Shown piece after piece: positions 43,418-52,644 of a stretch of DNA of 64,000 nucleotides (its first letter is position 1; the number at the start of each line of letters is the position of its first letter). This DNA comes from Arcicella aurantiaca (GTDB taxonomy: Bacteria; Bacteroidota; Bacteroidia; Cytophagales; Spirosomataceae). The notes under the pieces were generated by a model. The model searched no databases and was not told the DNA's origin. It was given only the letters and a program-made list of their open reading frames with translations. Location: the NCBI RefSeq assembly GCF_003148625.1, contig NZ_QGGO01000003.1, positions 124,001-188,000 of the forward strand. The letters are read 5' to 3'. Both the position numbers and the translations under genes were made by a program.

Positions 43418-45253
43418 CTATCGATAACCCTCCGCTTGCAAATTAAATAATTCTGCGTAACGTCCGTTTTGAGCTAATAATTCTTGGTGAGTTCCTATTT
43501 CAAGCACTTGTCCTTTGTCTAATACCAAAATTCTATCTGCCATGCGTACCGTCGAAAAACGATGGGAAATTAAGATTGCCGTTTTTCCTTTGGTCAATTC
43601 TGCAAAACGCTTGAAAACCTCATATTCTGCACGGGCATCAAGTGCTGCGGTTGGTTCGTCTAAAATTAACACATCGGCTTCACGCAGATACGCACGTGCA
43701 AGAGCCACTTTTTGCCATTCTCCACCCGAAAGCTCAACGCCTTTTGCAAAACGTTTGCCTAAAGGTTGTTCATAATTTAAAGGTAATTTTTCAATAACGG
43801 TATCTGCCAAACTTTGATGAGCGGCTCTTTGCAATTCAGGTAAAACTTCCCTTCTTGAAATATCGCCAACGGCAATATTATCTCCCGCAGTAAACTGAAA
43901 ACGCTGAAAATCTTGGAAAATAACGCCAATTCTTTCTCTAAGTTCTGACAAATTGTATTCTTTAAGGTCGAAGCCATCCAAGTAAATTGTGCCTTCGTCG
44001 GGGTCGTATAATCTCCCTAAAAGTTTTACGAGCGTTGTTTTTCCTGCACCATTTTCTCCGACTAAAGCCAATTTTTCTCCAACTTTCAAGGTGAAATTCA
44101 GATGACGATTTGCCCATTTATCGGAATTTGGATATTTAAAACCCACATTTTCAAATCTAAATCCTTCTTTGATTTCTTTCGGGAAAGGTCTTGCAAGGAC
44201 AGGAGAGGTAATTTTGGGTTCAATTTTATAAAATTCAAATAAATCATTCAAATATAAAGCTCCTTGCGAAATACTGTTGAAACGTCCTAAAATTCCTTCT
44301 AACAAAGCACGAAGTTGACGGAAAGAACCCGCCAAAAATGTTAAACTACCAATGGTCACTGCACCATTTACAGTTTGAAAAATGATGATTCCATAAGCTG
44401 CAAAATACCCCAACGTGCCAATGGCTAAAAGCAAACTTCCCCATGAGGCTCGTTCAATGGAAAGTTTACGGTTTTCTTTGAAATATTGGATTGATAAAGT
44501 CTGAAATCGGTCGATTAAAAAATCTGAAAGTCCGAATAATTTTACCTCTTTGGCGGTATCGTCACTTGCCCCGATAAAACGGTAATAATCTAACTCTCTC
44601 CGTTGGGGAGTCCAGCCATATTGCAGGGAATAGCTTTTGGCATTGAAGTGTAATTCTCCTAAAAATGAAGGGATAACGGCAACTAATAAAAGCAAAATTA
44701 ACCAAGGATTGAAAGCAATAAGACCAACCAATAATAATCCCATCGTGATGGCATCTTGCCCTTGTGCGAGTGTCTGCGAAAGTAAAATCGTTCGTCCAGC
44801 GGTTTGTTGTCTGGCACGCTCAAGTTTATCGTAAAAAGTAGCATCTTCAAATTGTGCCAAGTCCAAAGAGGCTGCGTGTTTCATCAATTGAACTGATGTT
44901 CTATTAGCAAATAAATCTCCTAAAAGGCTATCTGTCAGACTAATACCTCTTGCTAATAAATCACCAATGATTGCCAATGCAAATTCAGCACCGATTAATA
45001 AATACAAATGATGAAAGTCTTTTGGGGTATTACTGACCTGTAAAATTACTTCATCAATAATCAATTTTGCTACATATAATGACGAAACGGGCATTAAAGA
45101 ACGCAATAACCGAAGCAAAGTATTGCCAATAGTCAAACTCGGAGAAGTCTGATAAACTTCTTTCAAAAATGCGGGTAAATTGGCTAATGCTTTTAGACGT
45201 TCACGAATATTTGGTTTATTTTCTGGGAGATTATTGGGAGAGTTTCGAGCCAT
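43418..45253 (-). CDS. ABC transporter, fused membrane and ATPase domains
   Basis: A 611-residue half-transporter of the exporter (type IV) class. About five or six transmembrane helices fill residues about 50-330. The ATPase domain follows, with Walker A GENGAGKTT near 400, the Q-loop (IFQDFQ), signature LSGGEWQK near 505, Walker B VLILDEP and the H-switch (ISHRFS). All ATPase motifs are intact. Such half-transporters dimerise and export lipids, peptides or drugs; substrate is unknown. The GGEWQK signature variant is shared by many bacterial exporters of this subfamily. A separate partner gene is not seen. Confidence 0.92.
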   Translation of the reverse strand: MARNSPNNLPENKPNIRERLKALANLPAFLKEVYQTSPSLTIGNTLLRLLRSLMPVSSLYVAKLIIDEVILQVSNTPKDFHHLYLLIGAEFALAIIGDLLARGISLTDSLLGDLFANRTSVQLMKHAASLDLAQFEDATFYDKLERARQQTAGRTILLSQTLAQGQDAITMGLLLVGLIAFNPWLILLLLVAVIPSFLGELHFNAKSYSLQYGWTPQRRELDYYRFIGASDDTAKEVKLFGLSDFLIDRFQTLSIQYFKENRKLSIERASWGSLLLAIGTLGYFAAYGIIIFQTVNGAVTIGSLTFLAGSFRQLRALLEGILGRFNSISQGALYLNDLFEFYKIEPKITSPVLARPFPKEIKEGFRFENVGFKYPNSDKWANRHLNFTLKVGEKLALVGENGAGKTTLVKLLGRLYDPDEGTIYLDGFDLKEYNLSELRERIGVIFQDFQRFQFTAGDNIAVGDISRREVLPELQRAAHQSLADTVIEKLPLNYEQPLGKRFAKGVELSGGEWQKVALARAYLREADVLILDEPTAALDARAEYEVFKRFAELTKGKTAILISHRFSTVRMADRILVLDKGQVLEIGTHQELLAQNGRYAELFNLQAEGYR

Positions 45254-45360
45254 TGAATGGTTGTTAATTAAGTCGGGGAATTATTTGCTTATCTCTATTA
45301 TATTACATTTTCAGGATGAATAGTATTCTAATGCAGTCAATTTAATGAATTTATCCGCCT

Positions 45361-45394
45361 AACGCTGACAGGGTTGAAAAACCCTGTCAGCGTT
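45361..45394. repeat. AACG...CGTT hairpin (family copy 2)
   Basis: AACGCTGACAGGGTT and AACCCTGTCAGCGTT pair perfectly over 15 bases with the loop GAAA. No T-run follows. Confidence 0.85.
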
Positions 45395-45492
45395 GAAATT
45401 TTGGAAATACACATTTTACCAGTTTTCTAATCACCAATAACTAATCACCACTTATTGAATAACGGAGAGAATTAAAATTGGGTTCATACAAC

Positions 45493-45524
45493 AAAATAGG
45501 CGAACATTTCTGCTCGCCTATTTT
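45493..45524. terminator. intrinsic terminator after the DUF349 gene
   Basis: AAAATAGGCGA pairs with TCGCCTATTTT. The T-run on the minus strand ends the DUF349 message; the + strand also has a T-run. Confidence 0.82.
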
Positions 45525-45598
45525 TATATTGGAAGAAAACAAATATTGATTTTAAGATTTTAGTTTACTAATCCCTAAGTCCCAAAACCTAATACTTT

Positions 45599-47665
45599 TT
45601 ATTTCGCTTGCTCTTTCAATTTTGCCAATTCTTTTTCAGCCGCTTGGATTTTAGCTTCAACATCTTGACGTAATTTATCAGCATTTTTAGATTTCGCAAA
45701 GAATTCTAAGTTGTTTCTATAAGTTGCAATGTCGTTTTCAATATTTTGAATTTTACGACGAACATCGTTATTTCCACCACCAGAATTATTTGAGTTATAA
45801 TCTCTATTTCCACCTCTGTCGTTACGCTCATGACGCTCTGGACGTTCGCCACGTGGAGGACGAGAACCGCCTTCTTGAATTGTCAATTGCTCTTTTTCTT
45901 TGCTTGAAAGTTTGCCCATTGCACTTACATACTTATTGATAGCATTGATATAACGCTTACCAATTGTTTGCATATCTTTCTTTGGAACAAAACCAATTGC
46001 TGACCATTCCGACTTAAATTCTGCTAATCTTGCCGTATTTGCACCTTCTACTGACTCAGACTCAATTAACTCGCAAAGTGCAGTTTTCTTTTCTAAATTA
46101 GCTTCAAAGTCTTTTTCAACTGTCTGATTCTTAGCACGTTTAGCGTTAAAGAACGCATCACAAGCAGTTTTGAATTTTTCGTAAATTGAATCTTTATCTT
46201 TTTCAGGAACATGACCAATTTCACGGAATTCTTTTTGTAAACGAATTACGGTATTGGTTGCTTCTTGCGATTCGTCTCCGCTCGCTAAAAGTGTTTCAAC
46301 TTCAGTAATAATTGCCGTTTTAGCTACTAAATTTTCCTCACGTTTTGATTCTAAAACTTTAAAGAATTCAGTTTTATTACGGAAGAAAGTTTTGATGTCA
46401 GCCCAGAATTTGTCGCTCAATTCTTTGCCTTTTTCTTTCGGCATGAAACCTTTTACATTGTTCCATTGGTCTTGAAGAGCCAAAAGAGCTTTTGTACGGT
46501 CGTTCCATTCTGAAATTGAACTTGAATTGAAGCTTGCAAACGGTTCAATCAATTCAGCAATTGAAGCTTTCAAGGCAAAAACTTGTTCTGCTTCTGCTTT
46601 TGATGCTTCTGATTGCTCACGGCGTTTGCCATAAATTACATCTAAAGCATCTTTAACACGTTGCCAAATTAATTCGTTTTCTTCTTTTGGAGCTGGTCCA
46701 ATGTGTTTGTATTCTTCAAAAGCCGCAACTGCTTCGTCCAACATTTTACCTGTAACGGTTTCTGTTTTAGAGGCTTCCGAAATTTTTTCAATCTTGGTAC
46801 AAAGTTCAATCTTTTGTTGAAGATTACGTTTGCGGTCAAGTTCTAATAATTCGAAATAAATACTACGGTTACTATAAAATCTATCAACTAAGGCGTGGAA
46901 AGTTTGCCATAAAGTATTGTTGTGCGGAGAATTGATATTCCCTGCGGCTTTCCATTCGTCTTGAATTTTCTTGAATTCGTTAAAACCTGACTTGATGTGT
47001 GCAGGGTCGTTGCTATCTTCACCTTCTACCAATGTACGTAGGCGATTGATAAGCTCGGTTTTTTGATTGAAGTTCTTATCTTTTTCTTTCTCGATACTTT
47101 GGAAATACTTAGAACGTTCATCTTTTAATGCCTTGAAAAGTGCGTCAAATTGTTCAACATCAGCATCGAATTTGTAATCAAAACCTTCTTCTGAATTTTC
47201 ATTTTCAGCTTTGAATTTTGCAAGAGCTTCTGCTTTTTCAGTTGACTTGATTTGTTCAAAAAGTGGACGTACTTCTTTCAAAGTGTCTTCAGAGCGTCTG
47301 AAAGAACCTACTGAAGGACTTTCTTTTACTTCAGCCAATAATTTTTCTAATGCTTGAACAAAATCTTTTTTGCCAAAATTAGAATAGTCAACTGCTGGAG
47401 CTTCTGCAACTTCGGCTTCTGGAGTTACTACTTCAATAGGTGTAGTTTCAATTACTGATTCAGCAACTTCTACTGCTTCTGCAATAGGTTCTGCTACTGG
47501 TTCAACAGGCGTTTCCACAACTGTTTCAGCAATTACTTCTTGGGCGGTTTCAGAGGTTTCTGATACCTCACTTACTGGTGTTTCTACTTGCTCAGTAGCT
47601 TCACTTGTTTCGATAGCTTGTGCTTCGACTTCTTCTTTAATTTCTTTTGCTTCTTCGTTAATCAT
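45599..47665 (-). CDS. DUF349 repeat protein with acidic N-terminal tail
   Basis: I use the ATG at 47665 (688 residues); the longer frame opens with TTG at 47701. The first ~115 residues are a low-complexity Glu/Val/Thr/Pro tail (EVSETSETAQEV and similar). Residues about 115-610 contain about five DUF349 helical repeats, recognised by W or F in helix 1 and G.(A/V)P near helix 2 (FKKIQDEWKAAGNI, EYKHIGPAPKE, FREIGHVPEKD, KSEWSAIGFVPK). The C terminus is a Gly/Arg/Asn-rich linker and a coiled coil (Lys/Glu). DUF349 proteins are cytoplasmic helical proteins of unknown function. It is a lone gene with a terminator. Confidence 0.88.
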   Translation of the reverse strand: MINEEAKEIKEEVEAQAIETSEATEQVETPVSEVSETSETAQEVIAETVVETPVEPVAEPIAEAVEVAESVIETTPIEVVTPEAEVAEAPAVDYSNFGKKDFVQALEKLLAEVKESPSVGSFRRSEDTLKEVRPLFEQIKSTEKAEALAKFKAENENSEEGFDYKFDADVEQFDALFKALKDERSKYFQSIEKEKDKNFNQKTELINRLRTLVEGEDSNDPAHIKSGFNEFKKIQDEWKAAGNINSPHNNTLWQTFHALVDRFYSNRSIYFELLELDRKRNLQQKIELCTKIEKISEASKTETVTGKMLDEAVAAFEEYKHIGPAPKEENELIWQRVKDALDVIYGKRREQSEASKAEAEQVFALKASIAELIEPFASFNSSSISEWNDRTKALLALQDQWNNVKGFMPKEKGKELSDKFWADIKTFFRNKTEFFKVLESKREENLVAKTAIITEVETLLASGDESQEATNTVIRLQKEFREIGHVPEKDKDSIYEKFKTACDAFFNAKRAKNQTVEKDFEANLEKKTALCELIESESVEGANTARLAEFKSEWSAIGFVPKKDMQTIGKRYINAINKYVSAMGKLSSKEKEQLTIQEGGSRPPRGERPERHERNDRGGNRDYNSNNSGGGNNDVRRKIQNIENDIATYRNNLEFFAKSKNADKLRQDVEAKIQAAEKELAKLKEQAK

Positions 47666-48038
47666 GCGTTCTTTTGACGGTTTATCGGTATGCTTGACCA
47701 AGACCGTTAATTTGAGATAAACATTATTATCAGGCTTTTTTAGTTGATAAATAATCTAATGTTTGGAAATAATTACTTTGTTGCGGAATAGTGGCTTACT
47801 GTACTAATTCCTAACTACTAAATCCTAACATCTAATAATATTCTCTACTTTAAATAACCTGCTGACATACAGTTAATTATTGTGGTCTCTTTATTTCGCT
47901 ACAAAAATATGTAAAATACTTTCTTAATCTGTAATTTAACTAAAAGAGTTATTATTTTACAAAGTTAAAAGATTGTTAATAAGATTGTACTCGAAATTTA
48001 AAATATTGATAATTAGTTTGTTATCGTCTTTTTGTACA
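47666..48038. other. intergenic region, 373 bases
   Basis: AT-rich, no gene. On the minus strand TATTTTTG (47909-47902) and TAACTTTG (47967-47960) match the -7 consensus for the DUF349 gene, but no -33 TTG is at 20 bases. A long leader of about 240-290 bases is possible. Confidence 0.45.
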
Positions 48039-49424
48039 CTAAGCTCTACTCAAAATTCTTAACTCTTTTGGATAATAATTGTTAATTCTGTTTGGTAAGA
48101 TTTTCGCCCAACCTAAACCATGGTCTTCATAAGTCATCAATGACCATCCTTTTTGAGCTTGTTCGAGAGTAAAATCATCTCTTCGTAAATACGAAATGGC
48201 TTGTTCTCTACTGAGTTCACGGCGAGCAATATTTTCAGAAAGATACAAACTCAATGCCAATTCATGGTCAGGAATTAAATCTTTTCCTGCAATTTTTCCC
48301 ATTCTGATTCCTGCTTTGCGTAAATAAAGGTTTGACTGTAACAACTTAATGATATGTTCATGGTCTGGATTTATTAAAAAATAGTCATCATTTTTTTCAA
48401 ACCACGTAAAATTGTCAATTCCGTTTACCCAAGTTCTAAAGATTTCTCTTTCTGTTCTTCTGCTATTATTTTTGATAGGTTTCCCCGAACGAATAAATGT
48501 TTCTTTTTCTGAATTTAGCTTTTTGAAAGCAGCAATAAAAAAACCTTCTCCTTTGATTTGGTCAGGATAAAAACGAAGTGACGATTGTGCTTTAGTATTT
48601 TCTAAATCTGTATTTATTTGAAAATTAGCAATATCAAGTGTTAAATTTTTAGCTCCAAATTCTTCGCAAATCCATTTTACAATGTCTTCATTTTCTGCTT
48701 CTGAATAGGAACACGTCGAATATATCAACGTTCCGCCCTCTTTTAAACTTGCCCAAACATCTCCAATAATTCGTTTTTGACGTAAAGAACACATCGTAAC
48801 ATTATCCAATGACCATTCGTTGATGGCTTCTGGGTCTTTACGAAAAAGTCCCGAACCCGAACAAGGTGCATCAATCACTAAAACATCAAAGAATCCTGTT
48901 AATCGTGCAAAATCTTTAGGGTCATTATTGGTCACAACGGTATTCATTGTTCCCCAACGGGTTAAATTATCAGCTAAAATATTGGCTCTCGACCTGATAA
49001 CTTCATTGCTTATCAATAAAGATTCTGGTGTTAAGAGACTGTTTATCAGGGTGCTTTTTCCTCCCGGTGCTGCACAAAGGTCTAATACTTTAAGGTCTTT
49101 TGTTAAGTCAACGGTTTGCTTTAGGGCAGTTTCCAAAAACATCGAACTTGCTTCCTGTACATAATATGCACCTGCGTGAAAAAGTGGGTCGAAGGTGAAT
49201 TTTGGACGAGTTGCCAAATATCTTCCTTTTTCACACCAAGGTACTTGTGAAACGCCTTCATCAGTAGTGTTTTCTTGAGAAATTCCCCATTTTTGAATTG
49301 GTTTAAATGGGTTTAAACGGATGGAAGTAGGAGACTCACTTTGTTCATGAATCTTAATAAAAGCTTCTTCGTGAAAGCCTTTTACGTTTTGAAGAGAATC
49401 TATTAATGCTTGTGGAATTTTCAT
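48039..49424 (-). CDS. rsmF: 16S rRNA (cytosine-5) methyltransferase, RsmF/NOL1/NOP2/Sun family
   Basis: It uses S-adenosylmethionine to methylate cytosine C5 in rRNA. The 461-residue protein has the SAM loop CAAPGGKS (117-124), the PCS motif with C188 (DAPCSGSG) and the catalytic cysteine C238 in STCSYSEAENE, the two-cysteine mechanism of this family. The N-terminal SIRLNPFK segment and C-terminal RsmF/PUA-like region (about 310-461, ISYLRRDDF, GLGWAKIL) favour RsmF over RsmB. It is divergent from the FKBP gene. A TAATTTTG at 49436-49429 lies only 5 bases before the ATG, so the message may be nearly leaderless. Confidence 0.9.
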   Translation of the reverse strand: MKIPQALIDSLQNVKGFHEEAFIKIHEQSESPTSIRLNPFKPIQKWGISQENTTDEGVSQVPWCEKGRYLATRPKFTFDPLFHAGAYYVQEASSMFLETALKQTVDLTKDLKVLDLCAAPGGKSTLINSLLTPESLLISNEVIRSRANILADNLTRWGTMNTVVTNNDPKDFARLTGFFDVLVIDAPCSGSGLFRKDPEAINEWSLDNVTMCSLRQKRIIGDVWASLKEGGTLIYSTCSYSEAENEDIVKWICEEFGAKNLTLDIANFQINTDLENTKAQSSLRFYPDQIKGEGFFIAAFKKLNSEKETFIRSGKPIKNNSRRTEREIFRTWVNGIDNFTWFEKNDDYFLINPDHEHIIKLLQSNLYLRKAGIRMGKIAGKDLIPDHELALSLYLSENIARRELSREQAISYLRRDDFTLEQAQKGWSLMTYEDHGLGWAKILPNRINNYYPKELRILSRA

Positions 49425-49532
49425 TATTCAAAATTACAGAAAATCCCCTTAGTGTTGGTTATTCAGAACAAAAAGTTATGATATGCTTTGTTTGATGATG
49501 TATCTTTGAGTTTGAAAAAATAAACAACTATT

Positions 49533-50000
49533 ATGAACAAATTTATTGCATTATCACTTTTGGTTTTTTCCTTAATTACAACAAGTTGTGGCGGAGAAAA
49601 GGAACAATTAGGCACAGAAGAAAGTCAGATTGAAAATTATATTAAAGCAAAACATTTAACGATTTCTGATTCTACCGAAGATGGTTTGAAATTTATCTTG
49701 ACAAAGGCAAATCCATTAGGGACGGTCTTACAAAGTGGGCAAACTGTTTCGGTTAATTATACGGGAAAATTTATTGCGGGGAAGAAAATGGATAAAGAAT
49801 TTGATTCGGGCAGTTTTAGCTTTTCGCTTAACGGAGGAGAAGTTGTAAAAGGATTTGACAAAGGAATATCCAAAATGAAAGTAGGAGAGAAGGCTGTCAT
49901 TATCTTTCCTTCTGCGATGGGTTATGGTTCATCTGGAGCAGGTTCAATTCCAGAAGATACGCCTCTTTTGTTTGAAATTGAGGTTGTTTCAGTGAAGTAG
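49533..50000 (+). CDS. FKBP-type peptidyl-prolyl isomerase, predicted lipoprotein
   Basis: The 155-residue protein begins with a short lipoprotein signal (about 1-18, LITTSC with Cys19), so it is anchored in a membrane facing the periplasm. Residues about 55-155 form an FKBP domain: QTVSVNYTGKF, FDSGSFSFSL, VVKGFDKGISKMKVGEKA and the AMGYGSSGAGSIPEDTPLLFEIEV core, with active-site aromatic residues retained. It speeds proline cis/trans isomerisation during folding of exported proteins. A TATCTTTG at 49501-49508 could be its -7 element. It converges with trxA. Confidence 0.9.
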   Translation: MNKFIALSLLVFSLITTSCGGEKEQLGTEESQIENYIKAKHLTISDSTEDGLKFILTKANPLGTVLQSGQTVSVNYTGKFIAGKKMDKEFDSGSFSFSLNGGEVVKGFDKGISKMKVGEKAVIIFPSAMGYGSSGAGSIPEDTPLLFEIEVVSVK

Positions 50001-50004
50001 TTTG

Positions 50005-50082
50005 TCTGAACTAAGATTTATTAAATTTCAAGATTTAAAAACGAATCTTAAAATTCTTTCATCTTGTAAATCTTAGTTCAGA
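50005..50082. terminator. long inverted repeat between FKBP and trxA
   Basis: TCTGAACTAAGATTTA (50005-50020) pairs perfectly with TAAATCTTAGTTCAGA (50067-50082) across a 46-base loop with further T/A-rich pairing. It may terminate both genes. The same TAAGATTT text recurs near 62430. Confidence 0.6.
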
Positions 50083-50088
50083 TTTTCG

Positions 50089-50412
50089 TTATTCCTGATA
50101 CGATTTTACCGTCAACTGATTAATAATTGTTTCTAATTGTTGCTTTTGAATAACTCCCGATGCACGCCATAAAATTTGTCCTTTCTGAAATAAAATCAAA
50201 GTCGGGACACTTTGAATTTTATAAGTTGCTGCGGTAGAAGTTGCCTTGTCCACATCAATTTTGATAACTCGTACACGGTCGCCCATTTGTTTAGAAAATG
50301 CCTCTAAAATTGGCGACATCGTTTTGCATGGTCCACACCAAGTAGCGAAAAAATCTACCAAAACGGGAGTGTCTCCATCAATTATATCTTGAAATGTTTC
50401 TTTCTTGCTCAT
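50089..50412 (-). CDS. trxA: thioredoxin
   Basis: A 107-residue cytoplasmic thioredoxin. The active site WCGPC has its redox cysteines at C26 and C29; the cis-proline segment VPTLILF and GVIQKQQLE helix are present. It has no signal peptide. It reduces disulphides in target enzymes and receives electrons from thioredoxin reductase, which is not in this window. It lies alone between the FKBP gene (convergent) and rlmF, with a perfect AACG hairpin in its upstream gap. Confidence 0.95.
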   Translation of the reverse strand: MSKKETFQDIIDGDTPVLVDFFATWCGPCKTMSPILEAFSKQMGDRVRVIKIDVDKATSTAATYKIQSVPTLILFQKGQILWRASGVIQKQQLETIINQLTVKSYQE

Positions 50413-50472
50413 GGGAGTATTATTTAGAGATTTGAGAATGGTGATTATTTTATTTCAATAATCATTGAGATT

Positions 50473-50505
50473 AACGTCGGCGAGGTTCAAAACCTCGCCG
50501 ACGTT
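50473..50505. repeat. AACG...CGTT hairpin (family copy 3)
   Basis: AACGTCGGCGAGGTT and AACCTCGCCGACGTT pair perfectly over 15 bases with the loop CAA. Confidence 0.88.
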
Positions 50506-50565
50506 GTTCTTATAGAACAAAAAGAAATGTTTTAAAGGTTTTTTTTGCCTTAAATTATTTGTGAA

Positions 50566-51531
50566 TCAAATTGTTAGCCTATTTTTTAGTTTTTCTCTCC
50601 AAGTTTTCTGTTGTTCTTCGTTCCAGAAAGTCCATGCTACAAAGCGACTTACTTTTTGTCCTTGAGCCATTTCAAATGTTTGGTAGTCAAATACTTTTGC
50701 GTTTTTAAGAGCGAAATAAATACTTGGTAAATTCTCTTTTTTAGAAATCAAACTGGTAAACCAAAAGCATTGATTTGCCATTGAAACACTTTCTTTAACC
50801 ATTTTTTTAATGAAAGCTATTTCGCCACCTTCACACCATAATTCAGAATTTTGCCCTCCAAAATTTAGTGTTGGTTTGGGTTTATTATCAAGTTTTAGGT
50901 TTTTCAATTTGCGTTGTGTTCCTGCCATTGCTTCTGCTTGTGATGCGTGAAATGGAGGGTTACAGATAGTTACGTCAAAAACTTCATCGGGTTGAATGAT
51001 TCCTCTGAAAATATTGCTTGGATTTTTTTGTAAGCGACACTCAATATTTTCACTCAATGCTGAATTTTCACTACAAATCTTTTCCGCTGATTTTATCGCA
51101 ATTTCATCAATATCTGAACCTACAAATTGCCAACCATACGTTTTTGTGCCGATGATTGGATACACACAATTTGCCCCTACGCCAATATCAAGCACTTTTA
51201 TGGAACGTCCTTTGGGAATAATATCTTTGTTGTAAGCTGCTAAAAGGTCGGCTATGTAATGAATATAATCGGCACGCCCTGGAATGGGCGGACAAAGATA
51301 ATTGGCAGGAATATCCCAATAATCAATCTCGTAAAAATGCTTTAAAATAGCTTTATTGAGCATTTTTACGGCTTCTGGATTAGAAAAATCTATCGTTTCA
51401 GAATTGTACTGATTCACAAAAACGTAGTTGGCAAGTGCTGGACAACTTTGTATAAGTTGCGGAAAATCGTATCGAAAACGGTGCTGATTTCGTGGATGAA
51501 GATTCGTTTTTTCTGTTGGAGTATTTTTCAA
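50566..51531 (-). CDS. rlmF: 23S rRNA (adenine1618-N6)-methyltransferase
   Basis: It methylates N6 of a 23S rRNA adenine (A1618 in E. coli numbering) with S-adenosylmethionine. The 321-residue protein has the family opening [16 protein letters not shown], the [15 protein letters not shown] segment, the SAM site [17 protein letters not shown] and the catalytic NPPFHAS near residue 187, followed by [16 protein letters not shown]. The strong match across the length makes the call secure. It is a lone gene on the minus strand. Confidence 0.93.
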   Translation of the reverse strand: MKNTPTEKTNLHPRNQHRFRYDFPQLIQSCPALANYVFVNQYNSETIDFSNPEAVKMLNKAILKHFYEIDYWDIPANYLCPPIPGRADYIHYIADLLAAYNKDIIPKGRSIKVLDIGVGANCVYPIIGTKTYGWQFVGSDIDEIAIKSAEKICSENSALSENIECRLQKNPSNIFRGIIQPDEVFDVTICNPPFHASQAEAMAGTQRKLKNLKLDNKPKPTLNFGGQNSELWCEGGEIAFIKKMVKESVSMANQCFWFTSLISKKENLPSIYFALKNAKVFDYQTFEMAQGQKVSRFVAWTFWNEEQQKTWREKLKNRLTI

Positions 51532-51597
51532 AGGAAATGCTATTTTTCCTGCAATTTAGTGATTTTCGTGTTTTTTGTTTGATTTGCCATGACGTAA

Positions 51598-51645
51598 AAT
51601 AGACCACTGATGAAACGGATGGTACAGATTTTCGCTGATTTTTTA
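51598..51645. repeat. lone repeat copy related to 43288-43322
   Basis: ACCACTGATGAAACGGATGG and CAGATTTTCGCTGATTTTTT share word order with the left arm of the 43.3 kb inverted repeat (ACACTGATTGAACGGATTGG...CAGATT). No second arm is seen nearby. Confidence 0.5.
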
Positions 51646-51671
51646 TTTTCTGAAGAATGATTTATAAAAAC

Positions 51672-51711
51672 AAAACGTCGGTAAAGTTGAATGAAACCTT
51701 ACCGACGTTTT
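51672..51711. repeat. AACG...CGTT hairpin (family copy 4)
   Basis: AAAACGTCGGTAAAGTT pairs with AAACCTTACCGACGTTTT with one mismatch near the loop. The A- and T-ends could also make it a weak terminator for the SDR gene. Confidence 0.8.
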
Positions 51712-51758
51712 ATAATGACAACTGAATTGCAGTGAAATTAATCACTCAATCACAAAGA

Positions 51759-52520
51759 TTATCTACCCATCCAACCACCGTCAACAGTGATGATTGAGCC
51801 ATTGATATAATCAGATGCAGGAGACGACAAGAATACGTAAGCACCTGTTAAGTCAGAAGTTTCTCCCCAACGACCTGCTGGAATTCTTGATAAAATGGCA
51901 GCACTTCTGTCTGCATCTGCTCTTAATGCAGTTGTGTTATTGGTAGCAATATACCCCGGAGCAACGCCATTTACCGTGATATTAAATGGAGCCCATTCGT
52001 TAGCAAAAGCCTTCAATAAAGAAGAAACTGCTCCTTTACTTGCTGCATAACCCGGAACATTGATACCACCTTGGAAACTCAATAATGAGCAAGTAAATAC
52101 GATTTTACCATAATTTTGTTCAACCATACGCTTACCAATTTCACGAGTAATGATAAATTGTGCGTTTAGGTTAATATCAATAATTAAATCCCAATATTCG
52201 TCTGGGTGTTCTGCTGCAGGCTTACGCATGATATGTCCTGCGTTGTTAATTAAAATATCAATTCTTGGATGTTCTGCTTTCACTTTTTCTAAGAAAGTGT
52301 AAAGAGAATCTCTATTAGAAAAATCGGCAACGTAAGGGTAGAATTTTTTACCAGCCGCTTCAACTGCTTTCGCAACATCGCTTCCTGTTGCTGGTAAATC
52401 AACCGCTACACCAATAATATCTGCACCAGACTGAGCCAGTTCAATGGCAATTGCCATTCCAATTCCACTACTACAACCTGTTACTAATGCAACCTTGTTT
52501 TCAACTTTGAAGTTTAACAT
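51759..52520 (-). CDS. short-chain dehydrogenase, KduD-like (2-deoxy-D-gluconate 3-dehydrogenase)
   Basis: A 253-residue classical SDR: NAD site TGCSSGIG (14-21), NNAG (92-95), catalytic S145, Y158 and K162, and the closing GGWMGR. The GYIATNNT...RIPAGRWGETSDLTG block matches KduD, which oxidises the product of uronic acid breakdown in pectin or alginate metabolism. No other uronate genes are nearby, so the substrate could differ. The first ~8 residues (MLNFKVEN) fit KduD proteins. The gene stands alone. Confidence 0.85.
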   Translation of the reverse strand: MLNFKVENKVALVTGCSSGIGMAIAIELAQSGADIIGVAVDLPATGSDVAKAVEAAGKKFYPYVADFSNRDSLYTFLEKVKAEHPRIDILINNAGHIMRKPAAEHPDEYWDLIIDINLNAQFIITREIGKRMVEQNYGKIVFTCSLLSFQGGINVPGYAASKGAVSSLLKAFANEWAPFNITVNGVAPGYIATNNTTALRADADRSAAILSRIPAGRWGETSDLTGAYVFLSSPASDYINGSIITVDGGWMGR

Positions 52521-52644
52521 CGTCTTTTATTTTTGATTAAATTAATTGTCTGTTCTTTCAATTATACTTTGACAATTAAAGTCTGAAACGATGTTTTTCT
52601 ACTTTTTGACCCTTCATTTATTTAGAATTGGGCGGGAAATACTG

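Larger units (their letters stand above)
45254..45598. other. intergenic region, 345 bases
   Basis: Holds the AACG hairpin (45361-45394), a terminator (45493-45524) and low-complexity words CACCAATAACTAATCACC near 45430. The ABC exporter promoter must be here; no clear -7/-33 pair was found. Confidence 0.6.
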
